Shown here: one piece after another, positions 34,629 to 44,003 of the stretch | Layout of the letters: each line of letters begins with the position of its first letter | How positions within the stretch are numbered: position 1 is the stretch's first letter | DNA from: Vibrio panuliri | GTDB lineage: Bacteria > Pseudomonadota > Gammaproteobacteria > Enterobacterales > Vibrionaceae | Assembly: GCF_009938205.1 (NCBI RefSeq) | Contig: NZ_AP019655.1 | Span: 558,001-622,000 of the forward strand | Direction of reading: 5' to 3' | DNA length: 64,000 nt | The notes under the pieces: model-generated | The model's database searches: none | Seen by the model: only the letters and a program-made list of their open reading frames with translations | Told to the model about the DNA's origin: nothing | Program-made: the position numbers and the translations under genes

Positions 34629-34658
34629 GGCTTATAAGGGTTAACACCCTTATAAGCC
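34629..34658 (-). promoter_or_regulatory. Hairpin between pgtP and pykA
   Basis: GGCTTATAAGGGT and ACCCTTATAAGCC pair over 13 bases with loop TAAC. On the transcribed strand no T-tract follows, so it may stabilise or process a joint mRNA rather than end it. Confidence 0.6.
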
Positions 34659-34666
34659 GCTGTGGA

Positions 34667-36046
34667 TTAATGGCTAGGTTTTACTTCTAGCGTGTCATTT
34701 TGCTCAGGCTCGATGTCTACCACTTTCTTCGCATTCCATACCGTTAGGGCTAGGAGTAGCGACACAACACTTGCAGCCAACCAGAAGTACTGTGCGTTAC
34801 CAAAGTCGTAGTGTTTGATACCGTCAACTTCGGTGATCGTGATCAGAGACGCAGACACAACTTCTTGAGCAGATGCTGCAATGTAAGAGAACAGACCGAT
34901 AAATCCTTTTACTGCGCCAACTGCGTTTTTCGGCATCAAGTCACAAGCAGTTAGACCGGCTAGGAATACAACTAGACCACCAATTGCGAAACCGATTAGG
35001 CCAAGAGCGACAGCGTCAACTACACGGTTATCTGGACCAAAGAACATCAAACACATACCTGCAATGTTTGCGATACCATAAAGCAGAGTAGGGATGTGAC
35101 GGTTTGCATTAAATAGCTTGTCTGAAATCACGCCTGAAAGCATTGCCCCTGCAAGACCCGCAATTGGGTACGTTGACATTGCAAAACCAGCATCAATCAG
35201 TGAGTAGCCTTTTTGCTCTTGCAGGTAAAGAACAGCCCAAGATGACATCGCATAGCGTGATACATACATTGCCGCACATGCTGCTGCAATTAGCCAAACA
35301 ACAGGTTGCTTAAGAACGAACATCTGTGCGCGACGAGTTTCTTTAGGGTCGTTAGACTTCTTAATTTCTGGCTCTTCGTCGAATGCGGTTGCTGCATCAG
35401 GTAGACCGTATGTTTGTGGGCGATCTTTCAGTACGAAGAACATACACAGAGCGGCTGCGATAGCGGCAATACCAGCGCCAATAAAGCCTGCGCGCCAACC
35501 TAAGTAGCTTACTAGTGTCGCGGTTAGGATCCATGTAATACCTTCACCGATGTTACGTGAGCCACCCCAAATAGAGTAACGGGTACCACGTTGTTTTGGT
35601 GAGAACCATTGGAACAGTGAAACACATGACGGTGCAGAACCTACAGATTGGAACCAACCGTTAAGACCCCACAATAGGACAAAGAATAATCCTGCTGTGT
35701 TTAGACCCATTGCTATGGCTGTTACGCCCGATAGCATTAGCGAGAACGACATAAAGCGGCCGATATTGGCATAGTCAGAAAGGAAGCCGTTGGAGAATTT
35801 ACCTATTGCATAAGTAAAGAAGAACGCCGAACCCATTAAGCCCAGTTCTTCAATTGTAACGATACCAGCATCAAGCATTGGCTTTTTCACGACACCTAAG
35901 CTCATACGTACTACGTAGAAAACGGCATAACCAAATACTAGACCCAAAAAGACTTGCCATTGATAGCGCTTATAGCGCGCTTGCATCGCCTGTTTGTTGT
36001 TGTCGGACAGTGGTAAGTCCGGACGGGTTTTAAAGAAATTAAACAT
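34667..36046 (-). CDS. pgtP: Phosphoglycerate transporter PgtP (OPA family)
   Basis: Major facilitator of the organophosphate:phosphate antiporter family, 459 residues with twelve predicted helices. Seen: RYKRYQWQVFLGLVFGYAVF, YVVRMSLGVVKKPM, GKFSNGFLSDYANIGRFM and GLNGWFQSVGSAP, the hallmarks shared by UhpT, GlpT and PgtP. PgtP is preferred over UhpT or GlpT because pgtC, pgtB and pgtA homologues are divergent to it. It would import 2- or 3-phosphoglycerate and PEP in exchange for phosphate. ATG 36046 has GGAGAG upstream. Confidence 0.85.
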   Translation of the reverse strand: MFNFFKTRPDLPLSDNNKQAMQARYKRYQWQVFLGLVFGYAVFYVVRMSLGVVKKPMLDAGIVTIEELGLMGSAFFFTYAIGKFSNGFLSDYANIGRFMSFSLMLSGVTAIAMGLNTAGLFFVLLWGLNGWFQSVGSAPSCVSLFQWFSPKQRGTRYSIWGGSRNIGEGITWILTATLVSYLGWRAGFIGAGIAAIAAALCMFFVLKDRPQTYGLPDAATAFDEEPEIKKSNDPKETRRAQMFVLKQPVVWLIAAACAAMYVSRYAMSSWAVLYLQEQKGYSLIDAGFAMSTYPIAGLAGAMLSGVISDKLFNANRHIPTLLYGIANIAGMCLMFFGPDNRVVDAVALGLIGFAIGGLVVFLAGLTACDLMPKNAVGAVKGFIGLFSYIAASAQEVVSASLITITEVDGIKHYDFGNAQYFWLAASVVSLLLALTVWNAKKVVDIEPEQNDTLEVKPSH

Positions 36047-36306
36047 TTTTGCTCTCCATGTTCGAGACGAAATTCACAAAGGTGTTTCCACGCCGATATC
36101 TTCTGCAGAAAAGCGAAAATGCTCAAAAGCTGGCTTTTGGGGCATTTTTGACTCAAACGGCTATTTTTGGTGAGTCAAAAGTGGGAAAGAGGATATGCTC
36201 GAAATCCGTGTTGCTGATAAAATTGCCAGCGAACAGAGAAACAGTGCGTCATTAATGACTCAATCAAGAGGATTGTCTTTTTTCCTTTGATTATCAGAGA
36301 TTTGAA
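36047..36306. promoter_or_regulatory. Divergent pgtP / pgtCBA control region
   Basis: Two dyads stand out. AAAATGC-TC-AAAAGC pairs with GCTTTT-GGG-GCATTTT at 36116-36148. TTTTTGACTC at 36145-36154 is matched by GAGTCAAAA at 36172-36180, a 9-bp inverted repeat with a 17-bp spacer. The second dyad is a good candidate for the PgtA binding site. The best sigma54-like match (TGGAAACACCTTTGT, minus strand, about 36077-36092) is poor. Confidence 0.5.
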
Positions 36307-37632
36307 ATGGCGCACATAACACAAGGTTTTTGTGACGTGAGAAACAGGGTAGTGACAGGCTTGGTAAGCGCGATAATGCTGATTGCATCAGTGGTTTCCC
36401 CCGCTTACAGCCAAACAGATAGCCGTGAACTGGTCATTTTGACCACGTTTTCGCGTGAGCCGCTCAATGCATTAATAGCGCATTTTAATCAGCTTTATCC
36501 AGATGTTGAGGTACGCTTGATTCATCGCCGTACTCAGTCTGCTATACAACTATTGAATCGACGCTATATGCAAGATGTAGACTTAGTGTTGAGTTCCTCA
36601 CCATTTTTGATGCAAAAATTGGCGAGTCATTCGCGGCTAAAGCCTATCTCGTGGCGAGCTGAGCGACCAAGTTGGATTGAACCGTTTATTTTGCCTCCTA
36701 AAGAGCAAGTTGCAGTGTTGGGATACTCTGGTGCCGGTATTGTGTGGAGCCAAGATTACTTAGATGCTAATACGTTGCCTGTGCCCAAATCATTCGCTTC
36801 ACTGACCGACCCGATTTATTTTGAGCATATAACGATGAGTACGCCTTCACGTTCTGGCACCACTCAAATGATGATCGAGAGTATATTGCATCAATACGGT
36901 TGGCGTGATGGTTGGCGAATGATTCTTAACATTGGCGCGAACTTAGGCACGATATCGGCACGCAGCTTTGGTGTGAGTGATTATGTGGCTAAAGGGCAGT
37001 TTGGTGTAGGACCAACCATTGACAGCTATGCTTTGATATTACAGCAAGAGTTCGAACATCTGCATTTTAGTTATGATCAAGATTTTACCTTAATGCCGAC
37101 CTATATAGCGGAGATCGCTGGGCAAGGATATGACCAGTACGCGGCTAAGTTCATCCAGTTACTGTTGTCACAACAAGTGCAAAACACCTTAGATCAGAGC
37201 AGTTTTTCCAAACATTCATTGGCAGATAAATCACTTTATACCGACCAAATTCCTAACCTAGTGTTTGCGGATGTGTTGGGGCGAGAACAGTTGACCAATA
37301 AAATTTTTGATATGGCGGTGACTAAGCGTTTACCTATGTTAAAAGACAGTTGGTTGGCACTTCATACCGTCGAGAAACAGCTTACTAACGCTGAACAGTT
37401 GGCAGAACTGGAGACACTTAAAGCGCAATTGTTTAGTGTCCCTTTTAGTGAGCAAGAGATTGAGAGCCTAGCCAATAAGCTAACTATGTTGAACACCCAA
37501 TCGGAACTTGAGAAAAACCAGATGGAAGTCTTGTTGGCCGAGTTTGATCACTACTTAGCGTTGGAACTGGCGGCGAGTTTAGTCGAAGTCGAGGATAAAT
37601 TGAGACAGCTGAAACTTGAGGCGAACCTATGA
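36307..37632 (+). CDS. pgtC: Phosphoglycerate-system periplasmic protein PgtC
   Basis: 441 residues with a signal sequence (LVSAIMLIASVVSPAYSQ) and a periplasmic-binding-protein-type fold (ELVILTTFSREPLNALIAHF, then YPDVEVRLIHRR). In Salmonella, PgtC works with PgtB to sense external phosphoglycerate and derepress pgtP. The C-terminal ~90 residues are helical and coiled-coil-like. The stop overlaps the pgtB start by four bases (ATGA). The first of three coupled genes. Confidence 0.82.
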   Translation: MAHITQGFCDVRNRVVTGLVSAIMLIASVVSPAYSQTDSRELVILTTFSREPLNALIAHFNQLYPDVEVRLIHRRTQSAIQLLNRRYMQDVDLVLSSSPFLMQKLASHSRLKPISWRAERPSWIEPFILPPKEQVAVLGYSGAGIVWSQDYLDANTLPVPKSFASLTDPIYFEHITMSTPSRSGTTQMMIESILHQYGWRDGWRMILNIGANLGTISARSFGVSDYVAKGQFGVGPTIDSYALILQQEFEHLHFSYDQDFTLMPTYIAEIAGQGYDQYAAKFIQLLLSQQVQNTLDQSSFSKHSLADKSLYTDQIPNLVFADVLGREQLTNKIFDMAVTKRLPMLKDSWLALHTVEKQLTNAEQLAELETLKAQLFSVPFSEQEIESLANKLTMLNTQSELEKNQMEVLLAEFDHYLALELAASLVEVEDKLRQLKLEANL

Positions 37633-39986
37633 GGTTGAAACAACGCCACACCATCGGAGCAAAGCTGGTGACGGCTTTTGCCTGCAGCACATTAATGTTA
37701 ACGATTGTTTGTGTCGTTGCATGGGCAACCTGGAACCAATTGGATAGCCAAGTAAACAGTTTGCTAACCACTAGCGTGCCTAAGTACAACTTAAGCTATC
37801 TTCTTGAAAGTCGCAGTAGCGAAATTCGTCGTCGTGTGGATTTGCTAGCCAGTGCTCCCAACAAAGTTGAACTCGAAATACAGTCACAAGCGGTGATTGA
37901 AGAAATAGGCAAAGTAAAAAGTGCCCTTAGCAACAATCTTCATCTGCAATCGGAGCTGCAAGAGTTTGATCAGGTTTACGACAAGCTAGAATCTTATGCA
38001 GATAGATTGGCTCATCAGGTGTCTGAAAAAATCGATCAGCAACGCTCGATTGATTTGTACAAAGAGCAATTGAGTTGGCTTCATCAAGATATCGACACCG
38101 AGTTGATCCCTTTGCGGCAGGAATATCACTGGCAAATTGAGCGTAACAGCTCAGTAGAGAGTACCCGTCAACTGCTGACAACTTTAAACGCCATCCAACA
38201 AATTTTGGATATGGAGAGTACGCTTTATGCGATGGTTGATGAGTTGTTGTCAGAGTCGCAGAAAGAACTGGTTAACAACAGTTTAAAGATGGTCAATTTC
38301 CGTTTGGAAGAGTTAAATAGCGTCAGTACAGCAATTTTTGATCACCCTGCGGCAATTGCTTATCAGCAACTGATTTCGGAACTGACTCAAGTGCTAAAGC
38401 CGGAGGGTGACTTTCACCAACTATTGCTTGAGAAAGTTGCGTTGCAAACCCAACTGCAGCAGACAAACTATGAAATTAACCGACAACTCGAGTTTATCCA
38501 CCAGCGAGTGGCGCGCTTAATTATTGAAACAGACAAAGATTTTTTAACGGTTAAGCAAGAAACCACCCAAATGGTGACTTACGGCAACCATGTATTGATT
38601 GTATTTTTTAGTTTGTCGATTTTGATTAGCCTATTTTTGACTTACTACTTTATCAATCGACGAATTGTGGCGCGATTGACCAACTTAAGTACAAGTATTG
38701 ACGCGATAATTAATGACGATCTGACTCATCCGATTCAAGTTGATGGTAAGGATGAAATTGGGCGCTTAAGTGCCAAATTGATTGAGTATGGCGATAAAGT
38801 TCGTGAGATACAGCGTACCAATGCAATTAGCTTAATCAACAATACTACAGCCAGTTTGGTGACGTGTGATACCAACGGTGACATAGAGTCAGCCAACTTG
38901 AATGCCCGCCGACTATTAGGTTTAGAAACGATTTCACAAAGCCAGAAGTTATGGGCGAGCTTTGACTCTGTCAATCAAGTGAAGTTGCGGCAAATGTTCG
39001 CGATGCGTGACCGACTGGTACACAGTGAAAACGAAGCACTAACACTGGCGATAGGCAGCCAAGAACAGCGACGCTACCTCCATTTTGATATTCGTTTGTT
39101 TACCCATGCGAACCTTGGCAAAGTCATTGTGACCATCACCGACGTTACTCAACAAACCAACAATGCGCTACAACTAGAGCAGCTTGTCGCCGATAAAACG
39201 CGAGATCTCACGGTCAAAAATCAGCAGTTGCTCGATGAGATAGCGGAGCGGGAGATAGCACAAGTTAATCTGAAAAACACGCAAAGTGAGTTGATTCAAG
39301 CGGCAAAAATGGCGGTAGTTGGGCAAACCATGACCAGTTTGGCACATGAACTTAATCAACCGCTAAGTGCGATGTCGACCTACGTTTACAGTGCAGAGGT
39401 TTTTGCTGACCGCGGAGAGTACGATTCGGTCAAACAGTCCATTTCCCATATTGATGGTTTGGTCGGTCGAATGGGTAAAATCATCAAAAACCTACGTCAC
39501 TTTGCCCGTAAAAGTGATGGTGGCGAGTTGCGCCAGTACTCATTACATGAACTGGTAGAGCAAGCGAACATTCTGGTTTCGACTAAGTGTAAGCGGCAGC
39601 AAATCGCAATCAGCAATACTATTCCGGACGATGTGACAGTGTGGACCAATGATGTCAGTTTGGAGCAGGTGTTAGTCAACTTGATGGTGAATAGTTGTGA
39701 TGCAGTGGTAGAAAACGGCACAGAGCAAAAGCAAGTGGAGGTGATCTACCTTGAGCAAGTGGGTTGCTATCAGCGCTTCGCAATCACAGATACAGGTAGT
39801 GGTTTTAGTCAATCAATCATCGACAAACTGTTCCAACCGTTTACAACCACCAAAGAAGTGGGACTGGGGTTAGGGTTGAACATTTGTCGCTCATTAATTG
39901 AAGGCAATGGTGGGCATATTTATATCGCCTCAGGATTAAATCAAGGTGCAATGGTCGTGATGGAGTTACCGAGTGAACAAGTCTAA
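37629..39986 (+). CDS. pgtB: Sensor histidine kinase PgtB
   Basis: 785 residues: a membrane helix at about 12-34, a long helical periplasmic sensor, a second helix near 320-341, HAMP, a PAS-like domain near 403-505, a coiled linker, HisKA with MTSLAHELNQPLSAMSTYVY (phospho-His573), then HATPase with NSCDAV, ITDTGSGFS and GLGLNICRSL. This fits the DctB/PgtB class of kinases that partner NtrC-like regulators. It overlaps both neighbours, indicating a tight operon with pgtC and pgtA. Confidence 0.88.
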   Translation: MRLKQRHTIGAKLVTAFACSTLMLTIVCVVAWATWNQLDSQVNSLLTTSVPKYNLSYLLESRSSEIRRRVDLLASAPNKVELEIQSQAVIEEIGKVKSALSNNLHLQSELQEFDQVYDKLESYADRLAHQVSEKIDQQRSIDLYKEQLSWLHQDIDTELIPLRQEYHWQIERNSSVESTRQLLTTLNAIQQILDMESTLYAMVDELLSESQKELVNNSLKMVNFRLEELNSVSTAIFDHPAAIAYQQLISELTQVLKPEGDFHQLLLEKVALQTQLQQTNYEINRQLEFIHQRVARLIIETDKDFLTVKQETTQMVTYGNHVLIVFFSLSILISLFLTYYFINRRIVARLTNLSTSIDAIINDDLTHPIQVDGKDEIGRLSAKLIEYGDKVREIQRTNAISLINNTTASLVTCDTNGDIESANLNARRLLGLETISQSQKLWASFDSVNQVKLRQMFAMRDRLVHSENEALTLAIGSQEQRRYLHFDIRLFTHANLGKVIVTITDVTQQTNNALQLEQLVADKTRDLTVKNQQLLDEIAEREIAQVNLKNTQSELIQAAKMAVVGQTMTSLAHELNQPLSAMSTYVYSAEVFADRGEYDSVKQSISHIDGLVGRMGKIIKNLRHFARKSDGGELRQYSLHELVEQANILVSTKCKRQQIAISNTIPDDVTVWTNDVSLEQVLVNLMVNSCDAVVENGTEQKQVEVIYLEQVGCYQRFAITDTGSGFSQSIIDKLFQPFTTTKEVGLGLGLNICRSLIEGNGGHIYIASGLNQGAMVVMELPSEQV

Positions 39987-41235
39987 TTTTTCTGTACTGA
40001 TTGTTGATGATGATCGAGATGTGCTGGATGCGTACGCACATTTAATGTCGATTTCAGGCTTGTCCTCAAAATGTATCGAGGATCCGACGTTGGCGTTAGC
40101 GCATTTGCGTACTGACTGGGCAGGCGTAGTGTTGCTGGATATGTACATGCCTCAGATGCATGGATTAGAGCTGCTAAGCAAAATCAAACAAATTGATGCG
40201 GGTATTCCGGTGATTGTGATTACCGGACATGGAGATATTCCCATGGCAGTGGATGCAGTTAAGCAGGGGGCGTGCGAGTTTGTTGAAAAGCCAATTAGTC
40301 CACCAGCACTGTTAACTCAAGTTAAGCAGTATCTAGATTTACGTCGTGCCTACATTGAACAAAAGCAAAATATTAACCAGCAAATCAATAATTGCTTGAT
40401 TGGTAACTCTGCTCAAATAGAACAGATTCGACAGCATATTGCTCAGTTTGCGATGCTTAACTCTCATGTTGTGGTTTGGGGTGAGCAGGGCAGTGGTAGA
40501 CACAGTGCGGCGCAATTAATTCATGATATGAAAAGCCCTGCACCTGAGCTGTTTGAGCTGCAAGTCGAGTTGGGTGAGGAACTGGAACAGGCGGTTGTGC
40601 GTTTAGAGCAAGGCTTTAACGGTACGCTCGTTATCTCAGGGTTGGAACATGGTTCCGACTCGGCTCAGCGTCAGTTGGTACAACAGTTGTTACTGGCAGA
40701 GAGAGAGCAAAGTCGGGCGGTGTCTGTTATTTCGCTATTTGATAGTGACCCAGAAGCCTACGTTGCGCGCCAGCAGATCATTCCGGAGCTTTACTACTTA
40801 ATCAATCAGGGTTGTATTAAAGTGCCGGCATTGCGGCAGCGCCCCGACGATATTGCGCTCCTGTTTCACTATTTTCTCAAGCGTAGTTGTCGAAAGTTGG
40901 GGAAAAACTTACCGAAAGTGGATTCGAGTTACTTGGCGATACTTCGTGCCCATACGTGGCCAGGTAACATTCGCGAGTTACGCAACGTGGCGGAGCTCTA
41001 TGCGATTGGCATCGTCAAGTTGACGGGCAAAGAGCGAATGTACAGTCATGAGGCAATGAGTTCACCATTGGATGAAACGGTTGAAGATTTTGAGAAGCAA
41101 CTGATTGAAGATGCGCTCTATTTACACGCCGGAAAAGTGAGTGAAGCCGCCAGTTATCTCCAAGTTCCACGCAAAAAACTGTATTTACGAATGAAAAAAC
41201 ACGGATTAGAAAAAGAAGACTTTAAATCCCGTTAG
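39973..41235 (+). CDS. pgtA: Response regulator PgtA (NtrC-like, atypical AAA domain)
   Basis: 420 residues: receiver with VDDDRDV and phospho-Asp56 in VLLDMYMP, an AAA-type central domain, and a C-terminal Fis-type helix-turn-helix (KVSEAASYLQVPRKKLYLR). The central domain is odd for the NtrC family: Walker A reads GEQGSGRH at 170-177 (Arg for the catalytic Lys) and the GAFTGA loop that contacts sigma54 is absent. RPDDIALLFHYFL and HTWPGNIRELRNV are normal. It probably does not activate sigma54 in the classical way. Start is GTG 39973 with GGAG ahead, overlapping pgtB by 14 bases. Confidence 0.87.
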   Translation: MNKSNFSVLIVDDDRDVLDAYAHLMSISGLSSKCIEDPTLALAHLRTDWAGVVLLDMYMPQMHGLELLSKIKQIDAGIPVIVITGHGDIPMAVDAVKQGACEFVEKPISPPALLTQVKQYLDLRRAYIEQKQNINQQINNCLIGNSAQIEQIRQHIAQFAMLNSHVVVWGEQGSGRHSAAQLIHDMKSPAPELFELQVELGEELEQAVVRLEQGFNGTLVISGLEHGSDSAQRQLVQQLLLAEREQSRAVSVISLFDSDPEAYVARQQIIPELYYLINQGCIKVPALRQRPDDIALLFHYFLKRSCRKLGKNLPKVDSSYLAILRAHTWPGNIRELRNVAELYAIGIVKLTGKERMYSHEAMSSPLDETVEDFEKQLIEDALYLHAGKVSEAASYLQVPRKKLYLRMKKHGLEKEDFKSR

Positions 41236-41249
41236 CTAATCAATAAACA

Positions 41250-41271
41250 AAAGCCCCTTGCGGGGCTTTTT
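41250..41271 (+). terminator. Rho-independent terminator of pgtCBA
   Basis: AAAGCCCC-TTGC-GGGGCTTTTT just after the pgtA stop. Confidence 0.9.
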
Positions 41272-41293
41272 CGTAGTTCGCGTTTATGACGAG

Positions 41294-41479
41294 TTACCAC
41301 TCATCATCAGGGAAGAGTTTTCCCTCTGGCGCGTAAGGGTCATCGTCAAATGGATGTTCTGCTTTACTGCGTAACATCTCTAACTGATGCTCTAGCATAT
41401 TGACCGTGTCGTAATCGCCTTCAGAACAAGCCACGTAGAGTTGTTGCTCAAGGTTTCGGATCGTCTCTTTGCTGTTCAT
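41294..41479 (-). CDS. Small acidic hypothetical protein
   Basis: About 61 residues (MNSKETIRNLEQQLYVACSE): an amphipathic helical N-terminal part with paired LEQQL/LEHQLEML motifs suggesting a coiled coil, and an acidic tail (HPFDDDPYAPEGKLFPDDEW). AGGAGGTGTGT upstream of 41485 gives a strong ribosome site. Function unknown. It lies downstream of cti on the same strand, 38 bp away. Confidence 0.65.
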   Translation of the reverse strand: MNSKETIRNLEQQLYVACSEGDYDTVNMLEHQLEMLRSKAEHPFDDDPYAPEGKLFPDDEW

Positions 41480-41517
41480 ACACACCTCCTGAAATAGGAA
41501 AGAAGGATTAACGAATT

Positions 41518-43869
41518 CTACCTATTCTCAAATCTATTGTAGTCAAGCAAACCAAATTCGATAGGTTGATCTTGTCGATACCATTGGTGCACTTTGTCAC
41601 TAAACGACCAGAACTCAGGATTGCTGCGACGAATTGCAAATGCATCCAATAGCTTGACGTAATCCTGCTCGTTACGCATGTTTTTCAACATATTGACCAG
41701 TGCGGGAATTTGATTCTCATCGAGGGATAAATACGCAGCAGGATAACTGCCGATCACTCCGCGCACTAATGTGAGGTCATCATGTTGATAATCACGATTG
41801 CTTTCTTCATCGAACAAACTAGAAATATTGGTGTGTGCATTGTTATGCAACAACGTAAAGAGCTGTGATTGACCATTATTGCCATCAATCATCAGCATCA
41901 TAATTTGCGGGATTGAACGCAAACCTTCGCCTTTAATTTGTGCGATTTGGCGCAATAAGGCTTCATTGTCGTCACTAAAGCCAGTATCCACGATGTCATA
42001 ACGATCGTTGAGCACCGGTGAGAGTTTGTGTTGCAATTTAGCGTACAGTTCAGCCTTAGGGTTGTCTGTGTGGTATTGCACTTGAGTCGGTTGATCAAAA
42101 GGTTTTACATTGCGTTGCAAGAAATCACTCAGTTGGGTGCTTTGTTCTTGATACCAACTTGATTGTTCGACGTGACGAACATCTCTTGGCAGCAAGGCGA
42201 CAAAATTACTTTCACCCTCTAAGCGAAGAAAGTCCATAAACATACGGGTAATCAACTGATGACCAAAGTTACCATAGACGTCAAAACCTGCCACCAGCAA
42301 GTAGTGGATGCGCTCCAGCAAAGCATAATCAAGAATCCAAGCGGTTTTTGGCGGTTCACCGACCATACCTTGAACCACTGATGCACTATCAAAATGACGG
42401 AAGATGGTTAAAGCTGCATTCGGGTTTGTGCCATTGCCTGTCCAAATGACATTGGTATCTAAGTGTCTACCATCTTTAAACCACTCATTAATAAAGGCCG
42501 ACTTAGCCTCCAAGTAACGGGCTTGTTGACGAGAGTAGAGCACCCAGTTGGTAACTGGCAGTGTATTGCTTTCAAGTTCTCCGGGCAGTTTCAGATTGTC
42601 TGCTTGACTGCGATAGAACTCATTAACTTCTGGAATGTCACTTTTATCCGGGTCAAGGAAAAAGACCCAGAAGCGGTCATTGATGACGTTTAACGCGAGT
42701 TGACCGCGGCATACGGGGCCTTTGATAAAGGCTGAAATAGTGTTTTGAGCGTTATCAAGCATAAACTTGAAGCGCGATTTCACTGGTAGATCAATAAATG
42801 CCGTCATCGGGTTTGCAGCTACTTCAGGCGCATAGCTTGGCAGCTTGGTTACCGAATACTCTGGTTTAAAGAACCACTGATTCCAGTTATCGATGCGTTG
42901 CTTGTTAAGTGCAAACGGCATATGCGTTTTGTCGACAATAGTGCCTTGCTCAGGAATTAAGCGGTAGTAGACGCGATCGACCATAGGATCATCATAGGGA
43001 CGTCGTGTCGCGATGCGTTTTACGGGTTGACCAGGCGGTGTCTCAGAGCGCACCAAGGTAAAAAAGCGTGGCGTTTCCAAGTCTGAAAAGTACAGATGAG
43101 AAAGGAACAGGTGCTCGTAAACATAACGCGCGACCAATTGGTGGCGTTTGCTATCACCATTGAATAGCGCTTCATATTGATTGACCAGAGCTTGTTGCTC
43201 AAGGGTAAGAGGGATGGTCTTATTCATGACCGCCCCATCTTCCAGCCAGCTCAGTAGCGTGTTGTATTCCTGATTGTTTAGATTAGGCATACCATAAGGC
43301 ATTCCCCATGTTGGGTAATCTTGTTGGTATTGATCCAGCTCTTCAATGGTCGGGCAAACTTGCTCTCGGTCGATGGAAAAATCAAACCCTTCAAGTTGCA
43401 CGTCATCAGGCAACGGATGTTGCTCTTTTTGCATGAGTAATCGAGCGACGAGTCCAGCTTCCATGTTGGCGGTAGGAGTTTGATCACGTTCGTTTAGAAC
43501 AGGGTGAAAGCCTAGTGCGCGCCATTCTTGCGTTGTTTGTGCATCTTCGAATAGACGAGTCGGAGTGGCGGCAGTTAAGCGCGTACCTTGGTAAACCAGT
43601 TCTTTACTTGCACCACGATCAATACCTTCAACTGAACTCATCTTCAATTGGCAAGGGGCGTCATAGCAGGCGTGACAAACCACGCAACGGTTATCAATGA
43701 TGGGTTTAACATCTTCAAGAAAATGGACACTATCGGTGCTTTCTAATGCTGCGCGACGGTCTCTAACATGCTGCTCGCCAAATAGTTGGTCGTAGTTCAG
43801 CCCCGCATAGGTAGCACAACCAGCGAAAATGGTCACTAACGCGACAATAAAGAATCTGCGTAAATACAT
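41518..43869 (-). CDS. cti: Fatty acid cis/trans isomerase (periplasmic, c-type heme)
   Basis: 783 residues. Cti converts cis- to trans-unsaturated acyl chains in membrane lipids as a fast response to solvents, heat or salt. The N-terminus has a hydrophobic export signal (FFIVALVTIFAGCAT, possibly a lipoprotein). The heme site CVVCH is at residues 62-66, followed by the family's ACYDAPCQLKMSS. Further family patterns include WFKPEYSVTKLPSYAP and FLDPDKSDIPEVNEF. Length matches Pseudomonas and Vibrio Cti (about 760-790). Single gene, own promoter. Confidence 0.9.
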   Translation of the reverse strand: MYLRRFFIVALVTIFAGCATYAGLNYDQLFGEQHVRDRRAALESTDSVHFLEDVKPIIDNRCVVCHACYDAPCQLKMSSVEGIDRGASKELVYQGTRLTAATPTRLFEDAQTTQEWRALGFHPVLNERDQTPTANMEAGLVARLLMQKEQHPLPDDVQLEGFDFSIDREQVCPTIEELDQYQQDYPTWGMPYGMPNLNNQEYNTLLSWLEDGAVMNKTIPLTLEQQALVNQYEALFNGDSKRHQLVARYVYEHLFLSHLYFSDLETPRFFTLVRSETPPGQPVKRIATRRPYDDPMVDRVYYRLIPEQGTIVDKTHMPFALNKQRIDNWNQWFFKPEYSVTKLPSYAPEVAANPMTAFIDLPVKSRFKFMLDNAQNTISAFIKGPVCRGQLALNVINDRFWVFFLDPDKSDIPEVNEFYRSQADNLKLPGELESNTLPVTNWVLYSRQQARYLEAKSAFINEWFKDGRHLDTNVIWTGNGTNPNAALTIFRHFDSASVVQGMVGEPPKTAWILDYALLERIHYLLVAGFDVYGNFGHQLITRMFMDFLRLEGESNFVALLPRDVRHVEQSSWYQEQSTQLSDFLQRNVKPFDQPTQVQYHTDNPKAELYAKLQHKLSPVLNDRYDIVDTGFSDDNEALLRQIAQIKGEGLRSIPQIMMLMIDGNNGQSQLFTLLHNNAHTNISSLFDEESNRDYQHDDLTLVRGVIGSYPAAYLSLDENQIPALVNMLKNMRNEQDYVKLLDAFAIRRSNPEFWSFSDKVHQWYRQDQPIEFGLLDYNRFENR

Positions 43870-43909
43870 TGCTTACTTATTTTTATGAGTTTGAGCATAA
43901 GTATACTCG

Positions 43910-43940
43910 ATCGCTATACTCAAGTAACCTCGAGGTGCCA
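43910..43940. repeat. Dispersed intergenic repeat, copy A
   Basis: TATACTCAAGTAACCTCGAG, then GTGCC. Closely similar strings recur at 55185-55203 and 61963-61992, always between genes. Confidence 0.5.
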
Positions 43941-43968
43941 TTGGATTTCGTGACTCGTGGGGCTGAGT

Positions 43969-43991
43969 GTCCAGCCAATCGTAGGCTGGAC
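43969..43991 (-). terminator. Hairpin after the siderophore-binding protein gene
   Basis: GTCCAGCC and GGCTGGAC form an eight-pair stem with a seven-base loop. No clear T-tract follows. Confidence 0.55.
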
Positions 43992-44003
43992 GGGGCATTG
44001 GGG

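Noticed and set aside
36077..36092. Sigma54-like promoter TGGAAACACCTTTGT on the minus strand ahead of pgtP.
   Set aside because: The -12 element lacks GC and the regulator lacks GAFTGA, so the match is not convincing.
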